Assembly: GCA_008711295.1 (NCBI GenBank)
Contig: VUYV01000119.1
Location: 1,703,159-1,767,158 of the forward strand
Direction: 5' to 3'
Source: Anarhynchus alexandrinus
Taxonomy: Eukaryota; Chordata; Aves; Charadriiformes; Charadriidae
DNA length: 64,000 nt
The position numbers were made by a program, and so were the translations under genes. Below the pieces are notes generated by a model. That model was not told the origin of the DNA. It searched no databases and was given only the letters and a program-made list of their open reading frames with translations. Positions within the stretch are counted from its first letter, which is position 1; each line of letters opens with the position of its first letter. This document shows positions 55,771-64,000 of this stretch, piece after piece.

Positions 55771-58700
55771 AGAGATAGCTTGCCATCTTGGCATGCAAAT
55801 TTCCCATGACCATGGTGGACTCAATCTCATAATCTGTTTACCTCAGATTAAAAAAGAACAAAAAAATGAACCAGATACTTGGAGCGCTAACAAAACCGTA
55901 ATTCAAACTTGAAGTTGCACCAAAGGAAACCTGCTCCCAAATTCACTTTAATCAGATAGACTTGGCTGATAAGTCTGTGTTTTCCATAAATCATGAATCA
56001 ATGTTTTATTCCTGATTGCTAGTTATTTTCAAATTTACCCCTGAAATCTGTATACTTGGAAATGAGTCATGTGTGACATTGTTTCAATATTTAATTCTTA
56101 AAATGGCCACATATTTAATGAAGGTGAACATCTTATGGTTTATTCAAACATTATGAGGCTAAGAAATTACAAAAATGTTATTTGCAGAAAATGGTCACGT
56201 ACATTAGATAACAGCCCAAATGGGTTCAGTTTAGATTGAGAAAACCATGAATTTTAACTGAGTAAGGTAACTCCTTTGGCTTAAGATGACTTCAGATGAA
56301 TATATATGAATGATTTTGATTATGCTGATGCCTGTTTTTGTCTATTAGTAGATGAAATTTAAAGGAAAGGTTTTGTTGGTTTCATGTCAAGTACTTGAAA
56401 GCCTCTACTTGATAGCCTACAGAAAGGGTAACGCTGCTGTTGCACTTTAGAGATATGCACCCCGAATAGAAGAACATCTGTTTTTCAAATGTAGTGTTTT
56501 TCACTGAGCAACGATGAGGATGCATGGGGAAATACTTGCTTTTATTTGGCATACATACTTCGAAATCAGCCTGTATAAGATTTTTTTTTAAATTTCCTTA
56601 GGGAGGAAAGATGTAATATTCAGATTAGCCAGCTCAGGGATATTTTTTTGTGAAATCTATGTGTTTACTTTATGAACAAGGCAGCCTTTTTCCACTTTGA
56701 ACACTGCCTCCATTTCTAGCTTTTCGTGTGCAGGGGTTACAGCAGCTCAGAGGGATTTGCTAGGAACCCGGGGTTCTTGCAGAAAAAGTAAAAAGGAAAG
56801 GTTTTAAAGTGGAATTTTAAGCTGGTATTTAGCAGGCTATGTATTTAACATTTATGCAGTGAATTAGGAAATCACTTAGTTACTTTAAATCCTATGTATA
56901 TTTCATATTTCTGTGTTGCTTATATATAGTGACTTCATACAGATAAAGAGATACTGTCAAAAAATGAAAATCAGTACAAGGAAAAGAGTTGTCAGTGAGA
57001 TGTTGACTTGATATATTGCTTACTTAATTCTTACTTTTGCAAACCTGCCTCAAACTGGACAGCATTTACTCATAGGAGTAATCCTATTAAAGATCCAGTC
57101 TGAAAAGTTTACACACACACTTAGGTTTATAGCCTCTGAATATTCCCATTGAAATTAGTGGAAATACTCGCAGACCGTGGGGCTATTTGGCAAAGCATTA
57201 AAACATATGCTCAAGTCCCTTTACCTTTCAAGGGACGTAAGAACAGGTTTATAATTAAGCAGAGGATTATGAGATCTATTCCTCGTGCTCCAGGTACACA
57301 GCTCAGCCAAAACTTTTGGCTTTTTTTAGCTCCTCTACCCCAGCTATAAGTATATTATATAGTGGCCTCTTCAAGTGCAAGAATGGTTTTCTTTAAATGC
57401 GTAAGTATTAAAGGTATAAGCAGTAATATACTAATACATAATCCCACAGATAGTGTAAATTAACATGTAGGTCTGATTTAGAGGCCATTTAATCAGGTAT
57501 TTAATGGCAGTTCTATTCACTTAAATGTTTACATATGTGTAGCCCTTGTGGCAACACCGGTATGTTCACATCAAGGGGTTGTTCTGTGGCCCTAAGGCAA
57601 CATCCACTGCACACATAAAGCAAAGCTAAGCTGTTTTGCCTCAACCACTTCCCCAAATCCAGAACTGCTGCATCCAAATTGCCCATGGGGAACAGTCCAT
57701 GGATCAGAGTACTTCTGAACTGTGCCCAGAAACTGCTGGAAAATTGCTAACTGGGCACGGCCAAAAGCCTTCCAGGGACTCTGCTGAGAACTCAACATTA
57801 GGGATGATCACATGCTGGTATTTAGGCCTATGTCCTGGACCTCATTAGCTTTCTGGAACAGCCATGTCTATTAAGGGCAGTGATGTGCAGAACAGATGTC
57901 TACAACTAAAATTTAAATAGCACATTGAATGTGAATGGACTTCCTGAATGAAGAAAAAAGGCTCTGCCTTTTCACATTTTATATTAATACTAATCATCCA
58001 AACCAATGCACAATAAGGGAAAACAAAACCAATTTTAAACAGACAGACTGTTTTTCTCCTTAAAATATAAAACTTTACACTGTATCTACAGAGTGAGATT
58101 CATTGCACCTAACTTCAGCCATCTGAAAAAATAAGTATCTAATTTAAAGCAATTGTGTATGTCGCCTCTGCAGCCTGTGAAGAAAAATGATTTTAAGAAG
58201 GTGATACATCGCACCCTGAGCTGCAGGACTCCAACAGGAGACATGAATTGCTTGTTTCTCTGGAATTTCATGTTTAGTTACATTGAAGGAAAACTGTACA
58301 ATGAAAGAGCTTAGACAAGAAGCCTAACATTTAGATGTCAAAGGGATGGGAGATGAATCTCATCCTGAATGTCCAGTTAGCTCAGGATAACATTTGACAA
58401 CCCAAAGGATTACCAAATAATGATAGTAAACATAAAATGAAGAGAAAAATTTTGACACAACACAGTTGTGACTGCTATCTGGGTTAATAAAATACAGCAA
58501 TATTTGTTATTCTGCTGACAGTCCACCCACCTGCAATTCTAAATTAGAGTTGTGGTTACAAGTACAGTAAAATTGCCCTGCGATCTATACTACATGCAGG
58601 AGATTTTCTCTACTGTCCATAAGGTATCACTTGCTGAATATATTTTTCAAATAACTTATAAAATTCCTTGAGATATGTGCCTTATTAATATATTACTCTG

Positions 58701-59520
58701 AATTATTAATTAGAAATATATTTCAGATTACTTCTAACTTTTTTGTTTGTCCCTCTGAATTAAAAAATTATTTCAAATTCTTGTCAGTGTACTTATCTTC
58801 CCATGGGGTTGCAAATAGTTTTGTGAAAGCATTTCTGTCTCTGAATTTTTGCTAAAACATTATTTCAGATATAGTTTTCACTGATTTTTTTTTATTACTT
58901 TTGACTTTCAAATCCCAGCTAAATCATAACAATATTGTCCTTAGTCCTAGGTTGGAAAAGGGAAACTTTAGGAGGGGTCTCTCACTGAAGTCTTTTAAAT
59001 GGGAGAATTTTGGCTAGTTAATGATGAATAATAGGCACCTTCAGCTGAATTTTTTTTTTTTTCTAAAAGTCCATTAAATTTTATTCTGGAAGAACCTTCA
59101 TTGAGTCATATCTTTGGCATGGATTCAGGTAAATATTTTAGTTCTCCTGCAAAATAACAGAAGTGGTGAATTGCCAGCAATAGTTTGTGAAATTTTTCCA
59201 CCAACAACTGTATATGAAATAGTGGTACAGCTTTAGGTCAGTGTTAGTTTTATATTGTTTTTAGTTTAGAATTTATTTCTCTGGTGCGAAATTTCTTCAG
59301 TTAAAATTGACTAGATCTACATGAGTTGTGGTTTGGATACTTTGGTGTCAACAATATCCAAAACCATTATACAACTCAGACACAACACTTGATAGTTCTT
59401 TGCCTCTGATTTCAGTGTGTTCCTTTGTCCTGACAGCCAAAAATTAGCAGGGCTGTCATACAACCTCATTTCCTTACACAGATTTATCCTCCTAAAAGCT
59501 CCAAAATACATAAAATACAC

Positions 59521-59553
59521 AGTTGTCTACAAAGCAAAGTTGTCTACAAAGCC
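59521..59553. repeat. 18-bp-period direct duplication
   Basis: agttgtctacaaagc occurs at 59521-59535 and again at 59539-59553. Confidence 0.85.
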
Positions 59554-61138
59554 TTTTCCTTATTTTCTTCCATTTGCACTTGCAAGAAGTGGCCACTCTT
59601 GGGCCGTATGACAAACACCTGGAGGAAAAAGAATTAAAGTTAGGGAACCTGATAGATACCAAAAGAAGCAAAAATTCTACGTATGCTAATCTTTGGATTT
59701 TGAAAAGTTATCTTTGTTGTCAGGCATAGATGAGTAATTTTTGCATGGAGATTAAAAAAAACCCCAATTTTGATGATGGCTTGTTTAAATGGAAAATTGT
59801 TTCCATCAAAATGAATCAGAGTTGGTGATTTTGTTCAGTCACTTTCATTTCCAATGTTAACACTTTTACCAGTATTAAAATGACCTTCACTGAGCATGGT
59901 TTAATTTACTTGGGAAGCCAACTAAATGTATATAGATAATGTTAAAGAATTTTAATACTGAATGGGAGCGATTATGCAAAGGCTTAATGTGGTTTGATAA
60001 ATCCAATTTAAATTCACACCTCTAGCCACTTTAGATTAACTGTCCTGAGTTTCCTATTAAGTACAGGAAGGCATCTTTACCATATTCTTTTCTGCTGGTG
60101 AATAGGAAAAGCTTGGAGAAAACCTTTCGTGGTACAGAATACAACTGTAACATACCATAGTGCTACAGGTCAGTTAGTTATTTTGCCTCTATCTATTACA
60201 GCACCTTTAAAAGCCTTAGAAGAGATATTTTTCAAAAGTTTAATTTGAGGTGGTCCACTGAACTTTGGCTTCCAAATGACTGCTGACGTTCAGGCACTAA
60301 ACCGTTTTTAGCGCCCTTGAAAACTTTGCATGGATCACCAGAATTCTTCAATTCATTCCAGAACAATGACACTCCCTCCTACCCTCCAACACAAGAGAGA
60401 AATTGTGTGAGAAATGCCCTAACGACTTGCAGCTACCACTCAGAAATCCAGAGCAGTGAGTCACCCTGGCCTTCTGCTCTCCAGAAATGCCAGTGCTTAT
60501 GAAACCTACTGTAGACCCCGACTGATGGCTGTTCACGTATGTCCTGAAGGCAGTGTGCTGATGGGCCAGTAAAACAGTGAATTTACTCGTTGAGCATTCA
60601 TGTGTTATACTGAGCCATTACACCTCTAATATGTAACCAAGCAAATCATCCTGGACTCCAGGAGGTGAAGTCTGCAGCCATGAGTTTGGGATGTTCTGGA
60701 GCAGAAAATGTATTAAACTCAATTTAGCAAGATCAACCACTTAGACAAGCAAAAGAAACAAATCACACCTTCAGCTCTGTAGGACCACAGAGACCTTGCC
60801 AAACACGTGAGGTAGACCACCTCCTGAGATGCGTTCACTGGTTAGATGATAGGGTAATTGAAGGATTTCACAACTAACTACAGGAATCTGTGTGGCTGTC
60901 CACTTCATGCTTTGTATGACAGAAAGATAATATTTCTGTGTTAATTCTTCTTATTATGGCACCTTTCTTGTCTTTTTCTTACTGAAAATGGTCTGGCACC
61001 ATAGGGTGCCAGTGTCTTATTCTTTTCTGGTAAAGTTAATGGTATTTCTACTCTATCAGGATTAAAAAAGGTAATAATGTGTATTTAAGAAATACCATTT
61101 TTTTTCCTGTTTTCTCAAATATAAACAGGGGAATCACC

Positions 61139-61154
61139 TTTTTTTTTTTTTTTT
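61139..61154. repeat. Poly-T tract
   Basis: Sixteen consecutive T residues. Confidence 0.85.
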
Positions 61155-64000
61155 CCTTCAGAAGGATCTTAAAAATAAGTGATCCATAAGTCTGTATTCA
61201 AAGGAGTCACTTCAGCACTTAAGTCTGACTGGAAGAAAACCCCGCACAGTGACACCTGGTATTATGCAGATGCACAACACAGGAATGTAAGGCAGCATGG
61301 TAGCACTGGAAGTTGCAGAGTTGTCAGATATGCCTGTAGTCTTGGCATTTTCTAGTGGGTTACTCAATCTGCTCACTGTACATCCCCTCTGATGCTTCTA
61401 ACTCTCCCCCTGGATCCAAATAAAAACAGTAGAAATTTAGCCTGTTTCCGGAATCTGATTCCAAAATCAGGTATTTCTAACACTAAGCACTTTAAGAATT
61501 TTACATTAGCAAAATGATACCCAAAAAAAAGGTTATTCTCTGGTGTTCACAAGGTAATGTGTTTTATATAGGGTCATACATAATGTGGGTTATTGCATAA
61601 AGTACAATCTATTTAGAACCAACTGTTGGGTTGGACAGATTTGATCTATTATGGCAAATTCTCAGATCCCGCCTTTCCTTGTCAAGTAATCAGGATTCAT
61701 CCCTCAGTCAATGCAGTGTCATATCTACTCTCACCTTAATATGTAGAAACTTAACTTAGCCTGTAAAAATCTGCACCCCTGGAATGCCACTATGTTAATG
61801 TGTGTGACATTGTCCTTTGCTAGTGTGGGAGCCAGCCTGTGTTTCTGGAAACAGAGCATTCATTTAAAAATCTCATACAGAAAAAAGAAATACCTAGAAA
61901 GCTTTTTAAAAGACCCGTTACTTGAAAGTCTAACACTAAAACTTGTGTAGGACTCAGCTGGATAATTTCCACTGACTCAAAAGTAATCATCCATGCCAAA
62001 CCTTATGCATTGTTTTGAATTATTTTTAGGATTAGCTGTTCAGGTATCATGAAAGAACCATGAGACTCTTTGAAACACGATTCCTGTAAGTACTATTTCA
62101 GAACTATTACAGATCTTTATATTATTCCTCATGTTTCTGAAGTATCTGTTCAAGTTTTGATTTCTAAATTGCAATAGTTATTGGGGAATGCAAATGGCTC
62201 CAATTCTGTCATGCACAGAATTTGATGCTTCACATTAAAGGAGCGGTATGCTTTCAATTCTTAAATACTGGCTGGAGTCAGACAGATCCTCAGGATAGAG
62301 GTACTGTATTGAAGCAGTTGGTTTGCACGAACCCAGAGCTGTCAGGGAGCAGCAGGAGCAGGGTTGCTCTGCAAGGACACGTGAGCCCAGAGCCAAGGAG
62401 GCATGCAGGACAGAGACCCATGGTACCCAAACAAGAAGAGCAGAGCAGGTCCAGGGATGGTAATCAGGGTAGCCTTGATAGACATACAAGTTTGTAGTGA
62501 TGGGGCAGGCTTGGTTGTAGGTCTGAAGTATCTTCCAGGCTATGGGTGAGAGATGGAGGGTGAAATAGGAGAGTCTGGGGGAAGGGCTCGTCCCTAGTGG
62601 GAGCACCTCAGTCCTCAACTAGACAGGATGATGACATGATTTTAAGTAGTAAAAAACCAAACTCAATGGTACCCAAGGAAGCTGATTGCAAAAGTATTTG
62701 AATGTTTGTGTCAGCTGACTGCAGAAACATCTCTTTTGGTAAAAAAGAGGTAAGTGAGTGTGGGGGTGTGGAGAAAGCCAAATAGCAGGGAGCAGACCTG
62801 GGGCAGCATACAGAGAATATCGCCCAGCAAAGGCTTTACGCTGAGCAGACACAACCTGAGAAATCAAGCGGTAAGGAAGAGCAGAGGGGAATGTGTTCAT
62901 GTGTATGCAGTGTGATTTTCAAGCTTTGCCTTTTGCATTCCAATACATGTTAAGAGCTGTGAAGTGAGGGCTAGCAACATGTTCACTTGTAGATTTTCTC
63001 TTTAATACATACTATTTCAAATTTAACCTTTGCATCGAAAATATTGATTACTGGGTTTTACATTTTTACAGAGATTTCCCTGCAAATTAAGTGCTTGATT
63101 CAAGAGCTTGTGTGGTTCTTCCTTTAGGTAAGTCAGCTGCTTATCAGGGGTTTAAGCAAAGGAGCTCAGTGACTGAATTCTGAGCAATGTTTCTGCAAGA
63201 CCAAGAAAACTAGGAAATCTGAGCTAGCTTGAAGACCAGAATAGAGGTGAATACAATAAAATTATACAGACTATGCCCTCTATATCCTTTTCTTTCTTTA
63301 AAAATGAGATTATAAAAATGAAGATTATAAAAATGTTTCAATTTGTTTAAACAATCATGAACATGAACTCCAAAGCTCTTGTTTTTGTTTTCATGTGCTC
63401 TGGAGTTGCTCTTTTGTCATTAAAATTGTGTTCCTCATCCTGGTCCCTTCCTTTTACTTACTGTGTTTTAGCCATGTGATGTGCCAAAAGTTTGAAAATT
63501 ACCATAAGAAATGAAGAAGTAATTTATAGTAATCATTAGCATTTTTAAGTGCAGTTGTTGCAAAAGTTTTAAGATCCTTGATGTTGTTAGTGGACAGAAA
63601 GTTCAAAAAGACGATTCTACTAATCAATGTAAAAGTAAGCTGTCCTCCCTAGTGAGACTTTTTTTGGCTTTATTCATTTTTTTGTTATTTAGTCTGATGG
63701 TTTAGCAACTGCAGCTGCCTAAGTCAAAAGCGGAAAATAGGTCAATGAAAGACATGAAAAAATACCACTGAAAAGACATATTGCTCCTATTCTTGAAGTA
63801 ACTGGCATCTGGGAGGATCTAACACCAGCTTCTCTCTTGAATTATCACATTTTTTTTCTGTCTTAAACGTCATTTTGAAGGGTAAATAGCATTTTCTGCT
63901 TTGAAATAAGACAGTGACTTGCAGAACTTGGAGTATCAGTGCCAATTAGTTAGATTAAAATCTTAGGAACTGATTCACTTTTTGAGAGAAGACAAAGCTT

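Larger units (their letters stand above)
55771..64000. other. Non-coding AT-rich sequence, nothing assignable
   Basis: These 8.2 kb contain no CR1 fragment I can recognise and no exon-like frame. Small features are a (CA)5 at about 57111-57120, T-runs at 59050-59062 and 61139-61154, an 18-base direct duplication at 59521-59553 and a 15-base one at 63307-63335. A GC-richer purine-biased patch lies at about 62280-62900. Confidence 0.5.

Noticed and set aside
57140..57175. cccattgaaattagtgga, resembling a common amniote repeat word
   Set aside because: Too short and isolated to assign.
58946..58975. cctaggttggaaaaggg, resembling a CR1 3' end
   Set aside because: Only about 16 bases match and no terminal repeats or UTR adjoin.
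1..64000. tRNA genes, CRISPR arrays, operons and prokaryotic signals
   Set aside because: No B-box-like tRNA promoter or regularly spaced repeat array was seen, and the sequence is vertebrate.

Overview
This window looks like avian nuclear DNA from a gene-poor or intronic stretch. It is AT-rich, and no host protein-coding gene, tRNA or rRNA could be recognised. The diagnostic content is a dense scatter of CR1 non-LTR retrotransposons. They share the CR1 hallmarks: 5' truncation, a 3' end made of short ATTCTATG-type repeats instead of poly(A), and fragments of one reverse transcriptase/endonuclease polyprotein. Species cannot be fixed from sequence alone. A bird is far more likely than a crocodilian or turtle, because most copies are young bird-type CR1s. 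The fainter relics resemble the older amniote CR1/L3-like stratum.

Layout. A plus-strand CR1 with an unbroken frame of about 290 codons lies at 2.06-3.04 kb. Minus-strand CR1s follow at 6.07, 9.39-10.56 (RT core, interrupted by a 495-base assembly gap), 12.87-13.50 and 16.06-16.47 kb (with an internal deletion of about 796 bases). From 17 to 22.4 kb is unassigned sequence holding a roughly 90-base dispersed repeat (18.28 and 22.03 kb). The second copy has been split by a small CR1. An older plus-strand CR1 lies at 22.89-23.31 kb, then a 614-base gap at 24.17-24.79 kb. From 24.8 to 29.8 kb only microsatellites and unassigned sequence are seen. An inverted pair of CR1s occupies 29.85-32.0 kb. 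At 33 kb an ancient CR1-like relic abuts a young 3' tag. At 37.2-37.5 kb two CR1 3' ends lie back to back in opposite orientation. Further minus-strand copies are at 41.65-42.58, 42.82-43.44 and 45.10 kb. A cluster at 50.2-53.7 kb contains a clear CR1-within-CR1 nest. A third old relic is at 55.5 kb, and 55.8-64 kb holds nothing assignable.

How it fits together. The recognisable features are parasitic and mostly dead, so there is no pathway or operon. What the window records is retrotransposition history: at least three or four CR1 3'-end types, insertion order visible from nesting, repeated small tandem duplications at 5' junctions, and an excess of minus-strand insertions (13 of 18 young copies). 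That skew would be expected if the window lies in an intron of a plus-strand gene, but this is inference. Most open frames of 60-130 codons are at the level expected by chance in 64 kb of AT-rich DNA, and they are not annotated as genes.

Assembly caveats: Ns at 7815, 9608-10102, 22233, 24172-24785 and 44288.
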